This document shows, piece by piece, positions 1-8,118 of a stretch of 64,000 nt of DNA. The position numbers were made by a program, and so were the translations under genes. The stretch's first letter is position 1. Every line of letters starts with the position of its first letter. The stretch is from an uncultured Oscillospiraceae bacterium. Lineage in GTDB: Bacteria; Bacillota; Clostridia; Oscillospirales; Oscillospiraceae. The notes beneath the pieces are model-generated. The model saw only the letters and a program-made list of their open reading frames with translations. It was not told where the DNA came from and searched no databases. The stretch covers positions 12,797-76,796 of the forward strand of contig CAJTQP010000002.1 in NCBI GenBank assembly GCA_910578575.1. The letters are read 5' to 3'.

Positions 1-492
1 CCCTCCGCCGACAACATCGGCATCAAGCGCGTCACCGCCGGCAACGCCTCCGGCATCAACGACGGCGCTGCCGCCATCATCCTGGCTTCCAAGGAAGCTG
101 TGGACAAGTATGGCCTGAAGCCCCTGTTCAAGGTCATCTCCTGGGGCCAGGGCGGCGTGGACCCCAAGATCATGGGCACCGGCCCCATCCCCGCTTCCCG
201 TCAGGCTCTGTCCAAGGCCAACCTGACCATCAACGACATGGACCTCATCGAGGCCAACGAAGCCTTCGCTGCCCAGTCCATCGCTGTGGCCCGCGAGCTG
301 GAGTTTGATATGTCCAAGGTCAACGTCAACGGCGGTGCCATCGCCATCGGCCACCCCGTCGGCTGCTCCGGCGCCCGCATCATCGTCACCCTGCTCCACG
401 AGATGATGAAGCGTCCCGACGCCAAGAAGGGCCTGGCTACCCTGTGCATCGGCGGCGGTCTGGGCGTGGCTGCCATCTTTGAGAAGTGCTAA
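1..492 (+). CDS. Acetyl-CoA acetyltransferase (thiolase), C-terminal part
   Basis: The reading frame is open from the first base, so the N-terminal half, including the acyl-accepting Cys, lies outside the window. The visible 163 residues carry the thiolase C-terminal signatures: TAGNASGINDGAAA, NEAFAAQ, the His-bearing GGAIAIGHPVG followed by CSGARI, and the second active-site Cys in CIGGGLG. Thiolases of this type join two acetyl-CoA into acetoacetyl-CoA, the first step of clostridial butyrate formation; that role is inferred. Codon use is richer in gct and tcc than in later genes, as in gdhA, which suggests high expression. A strong terminator follows 47 bp downstream. Confidence 0.93.
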   Translation, partial: PSADNIGIKRVTAGNASGINDGAAAIILASKEAVDKYGLKPLFKVISWGQGGVDPKIMGTGPIPASRQALSKANLTINDMDLIEANEAFAAQSIAVARELEFDMSKVNVNGGAIAIGHPVGCSGARIIVTLLHEMMKRPDAKKGLATLCIGGGLGVAAIFEKC

Positions 493-538
493 GTTCTCAC
501 CCATAGGGATACGTCAGCCATTTTAATTTAACTGCGGC

Positions 539-577
539 GAGGCCGCCTTTCCACTGGGAAGGGCGGCCTCATTTTTT
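539..577 (+). terminator. Rho-independent terminator after thiolase gene
   Basis: GAGGCCGCC (539-547) pairs with GGCGGCCTC (562-570), followed by a run of six T. Confidence 0.9.
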
Positions 578-624
578 CGTCTACCTATGCTTTTTCACGA
601 TAGAAACCCATGAAAAATAAGTAT

Positions 625-653
625 TAGACATTTCCCCTCCCCTTCGCTATACT
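625..653 (+). promoter_or_regulatory. Promoter of the cupin operon
   Basis: TAGACA (625-630), 17-nt spacer, TATACT (648-653). It lies 33 bp before the cupin start codon and no other gene intervenes. Confidence 0.65.
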
Positions 654-685
654 GACTACAACAACACCAAAAGGAGCGATGGAGC

Positions 686-1123
686 ATGAAAACCATGGAT
701 GGCACCGCCTTTGCCCAAGAAAACCTCTTCGGCCTGGGCCAGGAGAACAGCGCTTACGCCCAATATTTCACCGGCAATTCCTACCTGAACCCCCTTACCG
801 TCCCCGGTGAGACCCCGGTGTTTCTGGCCAACGTGACCTTCGAGCCGGGTTGCCGGAACAACTGGCACATCCACCACGCCAAACACGGCGGCGGTCAGCT
901 GCTGATCTGCACCGCCGGCAGCGGCTGGTATCAGGAGGCGGGCCGGGCCCCGGTGAGCCTGGAGCCGGGGATGGTCATCACCATCCCCCCAGAGGTAAAG
1001 CACTGGCACGGAGCCAAGAAGGACAGTTGGTTCGCCCACATCGCCGTGGAGGTCCCCGGCGAGGAGACAGCCAACGAATGGTTGGAGCCGGTGGACGAAG
1101 CCCATTACGAAGCGCTGTCCTGA
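686..1123 (+). CDS. Cupin domain protein
   Basis: A 145-residue single-domain cupin. The first metal-binding motif is visible as WHIHHAKHGGGQLLI with its His residues, and the second as PPEVKHWHGAKKD. Start chosen at 686 because AAGGAG lies at 670-675. It is the first gene of a three-gene operon with a carboxymuconolactone-decarboxylase-like protein and a secreted flavodoxin-like protein, a grouping I recall from other Firmicutes and Proteobacteria where small stress or detoxification enzymes travel together. The substrate cannot be read from the sequence. Confidence 0.85.
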   Translation: MKTMDGTAFAQENLFGLGQENSAYAQYFTGNSYLNPLTVPGETPVFLANVTFEPGCRNNWHIHHAKHGGGQLLICTAGSGWYQEAGRAPVSLEPGMVITIPPEVKHWHGAKKDSWFAHIAVEVPGEETANEWLEPVDEAHYEALS

Positions 1124-1145
1124 GACAGGGAAAGGAGACGGCAAC

Positions 1146-1853
1146 ATGGATTTTTACAAAACCGACCCGGAATTTATGGCCCGCTTGGACCACTTTATGG
1201 TAGAAGAGGTTCCCCAGGAGCCCGGCCAACAGCTCCCGGAACCCACCCGCCACCTGGCCATCCTGGCCACCCTCCTGGGCTGTCAGGGCTTGGAGGCCTT
1301 CCAGGACCAGCTCCCCCAGGCCCTGGAGGCGGGCCTCACACCGGTGATGGTAAAGGAACTGGTCTATCAGGCTGTGGACTACCTGGGTTGGGGACGGGTG
1401 AAACCCTTCCTCACCGCCACCAACGCCATCTTGACCGCCCGCGGCGTGGCCCTCCCCCTGCCGGGACAGGCCACCACCACCTTGGAGGACCGCCTGGAAC
1501 GGGGCGCGGAGACCCAGGCGGCCATCTTCGGCCCCCACATGCTGGAGGCCTGGAAGCAAAACCACATCAACCGCTGGCTGGCGGCCAACTGCTTTGGGGA
1601 CTACTACACCCGCACCGGCCTGGACCTGCCCCAGCGGGAGCTCATCACCTTCTGCCTCCTCTCCGCCCAGGGGGGCTGCGACCCCCAGCTCACCACCCAC
1701 GCCAGGGCAAACATGCTCCTGGGCCAGGATGTGGCATTCCTGCGCAAAGTCATCTCCCAGTGCCTGCCCTACATCGGCTATCCCCGGAGCCTCAACGCCA
1801 TCGCCTGTGTGGAAAAGGCGGCAGAGCAATGGGCGCAACAGCACACACCATGA
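1146..1853 (+). CDS. Carboxymuconolactone decarboxylase (CMD/AhpD-fold) family protein, two CMD repeats
   Basis: 235 residues containing two all-helical CMD units. The first (about residues 35-105) has LAILATLLGCQGLEAF and the second (about 140-230) has ELITFCLLSAQGGCDPQLTTH, both typical of the AhpD-like fold. Members range from true decarboxylases to peroxidase-linked thiol proteins. Here Cys occurs in both repeats, but no clear CxxC pair, so a redox role is not shown. AAAGGAGA lies just upstream of the start. Neighbours are the cupin gene (22 bp gap) and the flavodoxin lipoprotein gene (18 bp gap), supporting one transcript. Confidence 0.85.
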   Translation: MDFYKTDPEFMARLDHFMVEEVPQEPGQQLPEPTRHLAILATLLGCQGLEAFQDQLPQALEAGLTPVMVKELVYQAVDYLGWGRVKPFLTATNAILTARGVALPLPGQATTTLEDRLERGAETQAAIFGPHMLEAWKQNHINRWLAANCFGDYYTRTGLDLPQRELITFCLLSAQGGCDPQLTTHARANMLLGQDVAFLRKVISQCLPYIGYPRSLNAIACVEKAAEQWAQQHTP

Positions 1854-1871
1854 TAGGAAAGGAGTCCCTTT

Positions 1872-3125
1872 ATGAACCTGAGAAAATCCACCGCCGCCCT
1901 GCTCTCCCTGGTGCTCCTGCTGGGCCTGGGCACCACCGCCTGTGCCGCCCCGGCGCAGCAGGTAGAGAACCCCAGCGGCTACGCCGACGTGACCCCCGGC
2001 GACTGGTTTTACGACGCCGTCACCTACTGCCAGCAACAGGGCCTCATGACCGGCACCTCCCCCACCCACTTCGACCCCCAGGGCAGCATGACCCGCGCCA
2101 TGCTCTCCACCGCCCTGTACCGTCAGGCGGGGAGCCCGGCCGTCAGCGGCAAGGCGGGCAACCGCTTCGACCCCCAGGGCACCGCCACGCGGGCGGAGGT
2201 GGCGGCGATCCTGAGAAACCTCGCCACCAACAGCACCCCCGACCCAGCAGAGGGGAAGGTGCTCATCGCCTACTTCTCCTGCACCAACAACACCGCCAAC
2301 ATCGCCCAACACATCCAGGCCGCTCTTCCCGGCGCCACCCTCTACCAGATCACCCCCGCCCAGCCCTACACCGCCGCTGACCTGAACTATAGCAACGACG
2401 ACTGCCGGGCCAACCGGGAACAGCAGGACCCCGCCACCCGTCCGGCCCTGGCCGGTCAGGTGGAAAACCTGGCGGAATACGACGTGGTGTTCCTGGGCTA
2501 CCCCATCTGGTGGGGCCAGCCTCCCAAGATCATCTACAGCTTCCTGGAAGCCCATGACCTCCAGGGCAAGACGGTGGTCCCCTTCTGCACCTCCGGTGGC
2601 AGCGGCTACAGCGACGCCGGCATCCGGGACATCCCCCAGGGGGCCAACTGGGTCACCGGCCAGCGCTTCTCCGGCGGGGCCTCTCAGAGCAGCGTGCAGG
2701 CCTGGGTGGAGGGGCTGGACCTGCCCACCACCCCCGAAACGCCATCCACAGAGGAGGGGACCAATCTCATGACCATCGAAGCAAACGGCAGCACTTGGAC
2801 TGCCACCCTGGTGGAGAACTCCTCCACCGCCGCCTTGAAAGAGCGCCTGGGTCAAGGGCCCCTCACCCTCTCCATGGAGGACTATAACAGTATGGAAAAG
2901 GTGGGCCCCCTGGGCTTCGACCTCCCCACCAACGATGCGCCCATCGACGCCCAGACCGGGGACCTGATCCTCTACCAGGGGAATCAACTGGTGCTATACT
3001 ATGGCACCAACCACTGGAACTTCACCCGCTTGGGGAAGCTCAACGGCGTGAGCCGGGAGGAGATGCTACAGGTGCTGGGACGGGGGGATGTGGAAATCAC
3101 CCTGCGCCTGGGGGCACCAAGCTAA
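1872..3125 (+). CDS. Secreted lipoprotein with partial SLH, flavodoxin-like and cyclophilin-like domains
   Basis: 417 residues. The N-terminus is a lipoprotein signal with lipobox TTAC (Cys24). Residues about 36-110 hold one complete SLH repeat (YADVTPGDWFYDAVTYC...FDPQGSMTRAML) and only the tail of a second (NRFDPQGTATRAEVAAIL), as if the DNA between two repeats had been lost. Residues about 128-285 are flavodoxin-like: KVLIAYFSCTNNTANIA at the phosphate loop and FLGYPIWWGQPP. Residues about 295-415 resemble the cyclophilin-like fold often fused to extracellular flavodoxins (GDLILYQGNQLVLYYG). Predicted surface FMN redox protein; partner unknown. Last gene of the cupin operon, followed by a terminator. 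Confidence 0.85.
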   Translation: MNLRKSTAALLSLVLLLGLGTTACAAPAQQVENPSGYADVTPGDWFYDAVTYCQQQGLMTGTSPTHFDPQGSMTRAMLSTALYRQAGSPAVSGKAGNRFDPQGTATRAEVAAILRNLATNSTPDPAEGKVLIAYFSCTNNTANIAQHIQAALPGATLYQITPAQPYTAADLNYSNDDCRANREQQDPATRPALAGQVENLAEYDVVFLGYPIWWGQPPKIIYSFLEAHDLQGKTVVPFCTSGGSGYSDAGIRDIPQGANWVTGQRFSGGASQSSVQAWVEGLDLPTTPETPSTEEGTNLMTIEANGSTWTATLVENSSTAALKERLGQGPLTLSMEDYNSMEKVGPLGFDLPTNDAPIDAQTGDLILYQGNQLVLYYGTNHWNFTRLGKLNGVSREEMLQVLGRGDVEITLRLGAPS

Positions 3126-3145
3126 AATATCCCACAAACAGAACG

Positions 3146-3177
3146 AAGGGGCCGCAACAACCACGTTGCGGCCCCTT
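3146..3177. terminator. Terminator, probably shared by convergent genes
   Basis: AAGGGGCCGCAAC (3146-3158) pairs with GTTGCGGCCCCTT (3165-3177). It ends the flavodoxin operon and sits just past the end of the bacteriocin operon on the other strand. Confidence 0.8.
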
Positions 3178-3195
3178 TGTTGAAACACTAGGGAG

Positions 3196-3651
3196 CTAAT
3201 AGTCCCACTGCTCTCTGGCCTTCTCAAACAGCGTGTCCAGCTTCTCCCGGTTTTCCGACACCAACTGTTTGATCTGCTCCGATGCGTTCTCCTCTGGCAT
3301 TCCGTCCGCAGTGAGCATCACCATGTGGCCCTTACTATCCTTGTCAGGAATCAATGCGCCAAAGGTTGTTTCCTTAAAAATTCCCGGCCAAATAATCAAT
3401 GCGCAATCACCGAATTGATAGGGCTGAATCCCCAGGTTTCCTGTAAAGCTCAAATAATCTGGGAGCTTTACATTATACGTATAGCCATCCCGCTCATTGA
3501 TAACATAGGTTTGATGGGAATAGATTTCTTCCATTCCTTCAATGAAGCCATGATATGTATTCCACACGATCAAACCCCAAACTAAGTTATAGATGGCAAA
3601 CATCCCCACAAGAACCAGCAGGATGATCCATTTTTTTGAACGTTTTTTCAT
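3196..3651 (-). CDS. Membrane-anchored protein of the bacteriocin operon, possible immunity factor
   Basis: 151 residues from the start at 3651, which forms an ATGA overlap with the ATPase stop codon; a longer start 18 bp upstream is possible. MKKRSKKW is followed by one hydrophobic segment (about residues 8-32) and an extracytoplasmic domain of about 115 residues. I do not recognise the family. It is the last gene of the bacteriocin operon and translationally coupled to the exporter ATPase, so a role in self-protection or transport is the natural guess, but only from position. Confidence 0.7.
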   Translation of the reverse strand: MKKRSKKWIILLVLVGMFAIYNLVWGLIVWNTYHGFIEGMEEIYSHQTYVINERDGYTYNVKLPDYLSFTGNLGIQPYQFGDCALIIWPGIFKETTFGALIPDKDSKGHMVMLTADGMPEENASEQIKQLVSENREKLDTLFEKAREQWDY

Positions 3652-4256
3652 AATTCCACCACCCGCCAACCACGGTTTTTAATCCCCTCATCGTGGGTTA
3701 CGATTACGACAGTTTTTCCCTTTTGATGGAAGTCCTCTAAAATGGAGAGAACACGTTCGGCGTTTTTCCGGTCCAATGACCCCGTGGGCTCATCCGCCAA
3801 TATGATGTCGCATTTCTTGACCATCAGCCGCGCCAGGGCCACCCGCTGCTGCTCCCCACCGGATAACTCATACACCGTTTGGTCGATCTTATCCTCAAGG
3901 CCAACATAGTCCAGGGCTTCCTCGATGGAAATCCCCGAAGCGTTGCTTTTCCGGATCAGGTTCAAATTCTTCCGCACCGTCATGTCCTCAATGAGGACAA
4001 AATTCTGAAACAGAAACCCCACCTTGTTGGCGAAATAGTCCCGGTGGGTTTTGGGGGCATTGATATCAATGCCATCCACCATCACTTGTCCGCCGTCAAA
4101 GGGTTCCAGGGCCCCGATGATATGTAGCAAAGTGGTTTTCCCCGACCCGCTCTCCCCGGAAAGGACGATCATCTCTCCCGTTGGGATGGTCAAGGAGAAA
4201 TCTTGGAAAATCTGATGTTCCCCATAGGCTTTGTTCAGCCCTGTAATGGCAATCAT
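3648..4256 (-). CDS. ABC transporter ATP-binding protein, lactococcin-972 export type
   Basis: 202 residues, a minimal ATPase. Walker A is GESGSGKTTLL, the signature is LSGGEQQRVALARL, and Walker B is DIILADEPTGSLD. MacB/LolD-type ATPases with this short architecture accompany lactococcin-972-like peptides. Start placed at 4256 (MIAITGLNKAYG) because it overlaps the permease stop codon as ATGA and has GGGAGGGAG upstream; 23 further codons upstream inside the permease gene are unlikely to be used. It should power the permease encoded directly upstream. Confidence 0.9.
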   Translation of the reverse strand: MIAITGLNKAYGEHQIFQDFSLTIPTGEMIVLSGESGSGKTTLLHIIGALEPFDGGQVMVDGIDINAPKTHRDYFANKVGFLFQNFVLIEDMTVRKNLNLIRKSNASGISIEEALDYVGLEDKIDQTVYELSGGEQQRVALARLMVKKCDIILADEPTGSLDRKNAERVLSILEDFHQKGKTVVIVTHDEGIKNRGWRVVEL

Positions 4257-6169
4257 AGGCTCCCTCCCTTCAAAATCCGGTTCATATTGACCCGCTCCAT
4301 CTTGCGCATATAGTGAAGCGAACACAACAAATCGATCCCTAACATCACCGCGCCGCCAACTACATTGTAAACCATCCCTTCCCGTCCCAGGAGATATCGC
4401 ACCAGGCAGCTGATGAAGACGGCAAGGGCGGCGGAACCCAAGGAGAGTAGTACCGGCTTCCAGTTTCTCCCAAGAGCCCCATACCCAAACAGCTTTTTCA
4501 GCGTCAACTCCACGGCGTTGATCTTATAATCATAAAATACCATGCTTCTGAGAATGACCAGGTTGATGGCTAAGATCAAGACAGAGAATATGATCCCCGC
4601 AATCATGTTCCGCTTGGCACCTTCCAACTGGAAGAAATAGTTTTCCTGGGCGTTGGTGAAGTAGTTGACGATGCCTCTGGCTTCCAGGTCCTCCCGCTCC
4701 TGGGCGTTGACTTCCAGCAAAGCATTTTCCAGAATATACCCAAAATTAGAAAAGGCATCGTAGCTTGCTGCGCCAAGATTATTATAAAGGATAATAGTGT
4801 CTTTTTGGATGGAACTTGTAACTGTCATCCCGGTGATTTTCATGGCGATGCTATTGGTCCGCTTACATTCGATCACTTCATAGTCATAAGAGCCCGAATA
4901 ATATCCTTCCCAGGTTCCCAATGCGTCCGCTATTATGGAATCGTTGTTTTTATATTTTTCTGGAATGAGAATATATAATTTTTGTTCTAAGCGCATGGTT
5001 TTTAATTCTGGAATTTGTCCCTCTAAATATGTTTTTGCACTGTCATCGGCATAAACATAGCACTCATTTTCCGAAAAGCCCTCCAAGTTAACCAAGACAA
5101 GGCGATTCCGTTCTTCGAACAGATCTTCCCTCAGGTTGATATCCCACGCCTTCCCTTGGACTACATAGGTATCGGGACTTGCAGGGTTAAAATAATAATA
5201 GCCGCGATAACTTTGGAAAAAATCTCCTTGCCGGTAGCAGTCCGTGCCACTCTTGATAAGGCCCAGCGTTCCATTCAGCATAAGGATTGCAATTAACATG
5301 ACAACAAATTTATAGACATAACTTATTTTTAGCACCTTTTTTGCGCTTTGATTGGAGGAAACATCCCTTCTAAAGTCGATTTTTAGCATTTGCAGATGCA
5401 ACAGTGCGTTGAGCCCGATAAACACAAGGAATAGGATGATTGTGATTCCAATATGGTATTTGATTTCCGCAAAGAGGCCTGTGATACAGAGCAATATAAG
5501 GAGAATTGATGTAAATGCTACCGCATCCTTTTTCATGTTCGACCAGACAAATGCGGTCAGGGGCTCCCCGGAAATCATCCGCACCACGCCCTCCTTTCGG
5601 AGCATCGCAACCTCATACATGGATAGCAGCAACAGGAAGGTATAGATGATGGCCCATAGCCCTATGATTTCCAAACGATCCTCATCGACACCCCTGATTT
5701 CTTGGGGGAAGTTCCCGGCATATTTATCAACCAACTGTTGTTTGAAGAGAACATTCTCCTCATAGGTTCCCAACAAATAAAAATAAGTAGGGGTAACATC
5801 CTCTGGAACCTGGTCCAGCGAAGCATAGTTGACGGTTAAATTTCCAAGAATAATGCTCTGAAACACTCCTGGACGAATCATTTTTTCCTTTAATTTTTCT
5901 TTCGCGTGGTCTGTCCCGTATACTTCAATTATAAACGAAAAACTGTTGTCGGTTTTCGTGTCAGCAATAAACACCTCAATCCCAGTCTCTGCCGCTGCGG
6001 CTTTTACGTCTTCCAGCATATCCTGTTTCTGCTGACCCTCTTGTAAATATAGCGTCGTGGACGGAAACCTGGAGTAAAAAGAAATGACATACCATGTATA
6101 AATTTCCCCAATGAGAACCAATACCACAAAAATCAGCGCGATACTCATTCCATATTTGGCCCTTCTCAA
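4253..6169 (-). CDS. Bacteriocin-associated integral membrane protein (permease partner)
   Basis: 638 residues with a TTG start at 6169, chosen because GGAGGTGAGG lies just upstream; the frame is open 28 codons further but without a site. One membrane segment near the N-terminus (YGMSIALIFVVLVLIG), an extracellular stretch, several segments in the middle (IIGLWAIIYTFLLLLSMY; AFTSILLILLCITGLF; IGITIILFLVFIGL; VYKFVVMLIAILML), a second extracellular domain and a C-terminal cluster. This matches the roughly 650-residue membrane proteins (DUF1430-like) found next to lactococcin-972 genes. With the ATPase it would form a complex for export or immunity. Confidence 0.85.
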   Translation of the reverse strand: MRRAKYGMSIALIFVVLVLIGEIYTWYVISFYSRFPSTTLYLQEGQQKQDMLEDVKAAAAETGIEVFIADTKTDNSFSFIIEVYGTDHAKEKLKEKMIRPGVFQSIILGNLTVNYASLDQVPEDVTPTYFYLLGTYEENVLFKQQLVDKYAGNFPQEIRGVDEDRLEIIGLWAIIYTFLLLLSMYEVAMLRKEGVVRMISGEPLTAFVWSNMKKDAVAFTSILLILLCITGLFAEIKYHIGITIILFLVFIGLNALLHLQMLKIDFRRDVSSNQSAKKVLKISYVYKFVVMLIAILMLNGTLGLIKSGTDCYRQGDFFQSYRGYYYFNPASPDTYVVQGKAWDINLREDLFEERNRLVLVNLEGFSENECYVYADDSAKTYLEGQIPELKTMRLEQKLYILIPEKYKNNDSIIADALGTWEGYYSGSYDYEVIECKRTNSIAMKITGMTVTSSIQKDTIILYNNLGAASYDAFSNFGYILENALLEVNAQEREDLEARGIVNYFTNAQENYFFQLEGAKRNMIAGIIFSVLILAINLVILRSMVFYDYKINAVELTLKKLFGYGALGRNWKPVLLSLGSAALAVFISCLVRYLLGREGMVYNVVGGAVMLGIDLLCSLHYMRKMERVNMNRILKGGSL

Positions 6170-6196
6170 TTCCTCACCTCCATCTATTTTTGATTG

Positions 6197-6234
6197 CCCG
6201 CCGTAACATGGCGGAAAAGCCATGTTACGGCGGG
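6197..6234 (-). repeat. Perfect 16-bp stem-loop between bacteriocin and exporter genes
   Basis: CCCGCCGTAACATGGC (6197-6212) and its exact complement (6219-6234) enclose a 6-nt loop. On the coding strand no T-run follows, so it is unlikely to be a full terminator. It may protect the short bacteriocin mRNA or set the ratio of peptide to exporter. Confidence 0.75.
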
Positions 6235-6240
6235 AATTTG

Positions 6241-6621
6241 TTAGAAGAAGCAATAATAGGCAACTTCAGGTGTCATGTGCGGTATTTCCTTTTTCGAAAC
6301 AGTTCCTGCAACCTTTTCTGTCCCCTTATACGTTTGGTTGTTCCTGGCAACTGCCGCTCGATGTTTTTTCGTACTATGATTTGCCCAAGCATAGTCCTCA
6401 TGAACCGCAAAGGTATTGTAGCCATAGGTTAAACTTGCGCGACCTGAGTCTCCAGAGTGATACAATTGCCATGCCTTGGAAAATGAACCATCATAAATAG
6501 CCCAAATCCCTCCAGCGCCTTCTCCACTCCCCGAAGCAGACGCTGTTGCCGACATAGCAAAGAGCATCGAAAAACAAAAAGCCAAGCTGAGAATCCCTGT
6601 CAAAATCCTTTTCTTACGCAT
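6241..6621 (-). CDS. Lactococcin-972 family bacteriocin precursor
   Basis: 126 residues from the third of three consecutive ATG codons, the one 8 nt from CCTCCT (AGGAGG on the coding strand). A Sec signal peptide runs to about ATASA-SGSG. The mature part shows GGIW near its N-terminus, YHSG, and the C-terminal block HRAAVARNNQTYKG...VAGT...ASYY-like ending (EVAYYCFF), which lines up with the HSATVVNNNTGRQGK...AGVWAK...ASFYYNFW region I recall for lactococcin 972. That family is exported by Sec and targets lipid II at septation in relatives. The exporter-like permease and ATPase follow in the same operon. Confidence 0.85.
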   Translation of the reverse strand: MRKKRILTGILSLAFCFSMLFAMSATASASGSGEGAGGIWAIYDGSFSKAWQLYHSGDSGRASLTYGYNTFAVHEDYAWANHSTKKHRAAVARNNQTYKGTEKVAGTVSKKEIPHMTPEVAYYCFF

Positions 6622-6627
6622 CATCAT

Positions 6628-7011
6628 TTCCTCCTTTGTAGACAGTCCTCTTTACTACGATGTGGAAAAAAGTTTCATTCGCATCCCTCCCTCGCCCGCC
6701 GCGAAATGGGCACCTTGATTGAAGCTTCTGTCTATATATTCCTCCAACAGGCCAAAAGTGGACACAATTTTTGAAAACTTTTGAAAAAAAGCTTTCTTTC
6801 ATAGAATATTGTGAAAATCTGACAGATTTTGATCGGTTGCACCAATGTCTTACCGGGCAGGACACCCAGCAGCCCTTTCCCTTGGGACAGCTCCTTTCCT
6901 CTACATTATACCTACTTGTCCCCACAACACAATACATTTTTAAGCCTTTGTTCTTCTATATATCCCTTTACAAAAGGGAAACTATGAATCAGTTCTCCCC
7001 TCCCTTTCGAC
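6628..7011. other. Intergenic region between bacteriocin operon and MNT-HEPN gene
   Basis: 384 bp, AT-rich compared with its surroundings. It holds the upstream region of the bacteriocin operon, a perfect 17-bp palindrome AAAATCTGACAGATTTT at 6814-6830 and two TTTTGAAAA repeats at about 6774-6790, which could be regulator sites. No convincing -35/-10 pair was found on the minus strand, and no gene. Confidence 0.5.
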
Positions 7012-7040
7012 TTGCTTTTCTTCCGCCGTTGCCCTATACT
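7012..7040 (+). promoter_or_regulatory. Promoter of the MNT-HEPN gene
   Basis: TTGCTT (7012-7017), 17-nt spacer, TATACT (7035-7040), 32 bp before the TTG start codon. Confidence 0.65.
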
Positions 7041-7072
7041 ATTGCTATCCTATCACAAGGGGGACGGCGCCG

Positions 7073-7771
7073 TTGAAGCCTGCGAACACAGTGGAACAAA
7101 ACTTATCCGGCCTCTGTCCCGCGCTGCTCGCCTTGGCGGCAAGGTACCAGGCGGAAAAGCTCATCCTCTTCGGCTCCCGCGCCAGAGGCGACCACCGCCA
7201 AACCAGCGACATCGACCTGGCCATTTACGGGATGCCGCAGGAAAACCATGCCCTCTTTTGGTCCGAGATCGACGACTTGCCCACCCTGCTGAGCTTTGAT
7301 CTCGTCCACATCTCCCCCCACACGTCCCCCGCGCTTTTGGCCAACATCGAAAAGGATGGTGTCATTCTCATGGAGCGAAGCAAGGAAAAACGCGACAAGC
7401 TAAAAGACGCCCTGGCCCGCCTGGAGGAGGCCCTGGAGGAATACGGCACCACCCAAAGCTCTGTCGTCCGGGACGGTGTCATCCAGCGTTTTGAGTTTTG
7501 CACCGAACTGGCCTGGAAGGCCGCCCGCGCATACCTCCTGGACCAGGGCTACACGGAGATCAACAGCCCAAAGGCCGTGATGCGCAAGGCCTATGCCGAT
7601 GGGCTGATTGCCGACCAGGAGGGCTGGCTCAAGCTCCTGGAGGACCACAACCTCACCTCTTACCTATACGACGACAACACGGCTGCCCTGGTTTTTCAGC
7701 GGATCCAGGCGGCACACTTGGGGCTTTTCCGTTCCCTTTCCCAAGCGCTGGAGAAACTGCATGAATCGTGA
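7073..7771 (+). CDS. Fused MNT nucleotidyltransferase and HEPN/HI0074-like protein
   Basis: 232 residues from a TTG start preceded by AAGGGGGA. Residues about 15-100 form a minimal nucleotidyltransferase with the GSx10DxD motif (G34, S35, D46, D48 in GSRARGDHRQTSDID). Residues about 105-232 form the four-helix HI0074-like domain (FEFCTELAWKAARAYL, KAVMRKAYADGLI). These are usually two adjacent genes, the MntA/HepT-like antitoxin and toxin in which MNT AMPylates HEPN. Here they are one chain. Where relatives show DRNLTSH with the HEPN Arg and His, this protein has DHNLTSY, so ribonuclease activity is doubtful. It is followed by a DUF4160 module. Confidence 0.85.
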   Translation: MKPANTVEQNLSGLCPALLALAARYQAEKLILFGSRARGDHRQTSDIDLAIYGMPQENHALFWSEIDDLPTLLSFDLVHISPHTSPALLANIEKDGVILMERSKEKRDKLKDALARLEEALEEYGTTQSSVVRDGVIQRFEFCTELAWKAARAYLLDQGYTEINSPKAVMRKAYADGLIADQEGWLKLLEDHNLTSYLYDDNTAALVFQRIQAAHLGLFRSLSQALEKLHES

Positions 7772-7845
7772 CCAAGCGCTTTCCCTGTGAAGCCGTTCAG
7801 AGAGACAAGAAACTGAAAAACGAATTGACAAGGAGGGTCCCACTG

Positions 7846-8118
7846 ATGATGTATCCCTTTATGACCCTAGATGACCAAGCTGAAATCGTTCATTCTGAAA
7901 TGAAACCAGATGGCCGGGTGAAGGTTTATGTTGAGAAGCCCGATGAAAAGGATTTTTTCCACAACGCCGTTTGCTGGGTCCCCGGCTATCAGTGGGAAGA
8001 GATCAACGGCTTTTGTCAGGAGGAGTTGGACAGATACGACGAGGTCATCCGCTCCACCGCTCATCTGATTTTAGAGTTTTCCCAACGGGGAGGGCTGATG
8101 AATGCCTCAAATCTTTAA
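7846..8118 (+). CDS. Small protein of a DUF4160 module, copy 1
   Basis: 90 residues from an ATG placed 8 nt after AGGAGGG; the frame is open further upstream but without a site. Begins MMYPFMTLDDQAEI and ends in QRGGLMNASNL. I do not recognise the family. A clear paralogue (MMYPYMTLADETEI) is encoded at 55873-56142, again directly before and overlapping a DUF4160 gene, so the two proteins form a conserved pair. The GGGAGGG that serves the next gene lies within the last codons. Soluble, acidic, no membrane segment. Confidence 0.75.
   Translation: MMYPFMTLDDQAEIVHSEMKPDGRVKVYVEKPDEKDFFHNAVCWVPGYQWEEINGFCQEELDRYDEVIRSTAHLILEFSQRGGLMNASNL

Noticed and set aside
6614..6937. 107-codon minus-strand frame upstream of the bacteriocin gene
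   Set aside because: No ribosome binding site and no recognisable domain; it spans the AT-rich regulatory region.
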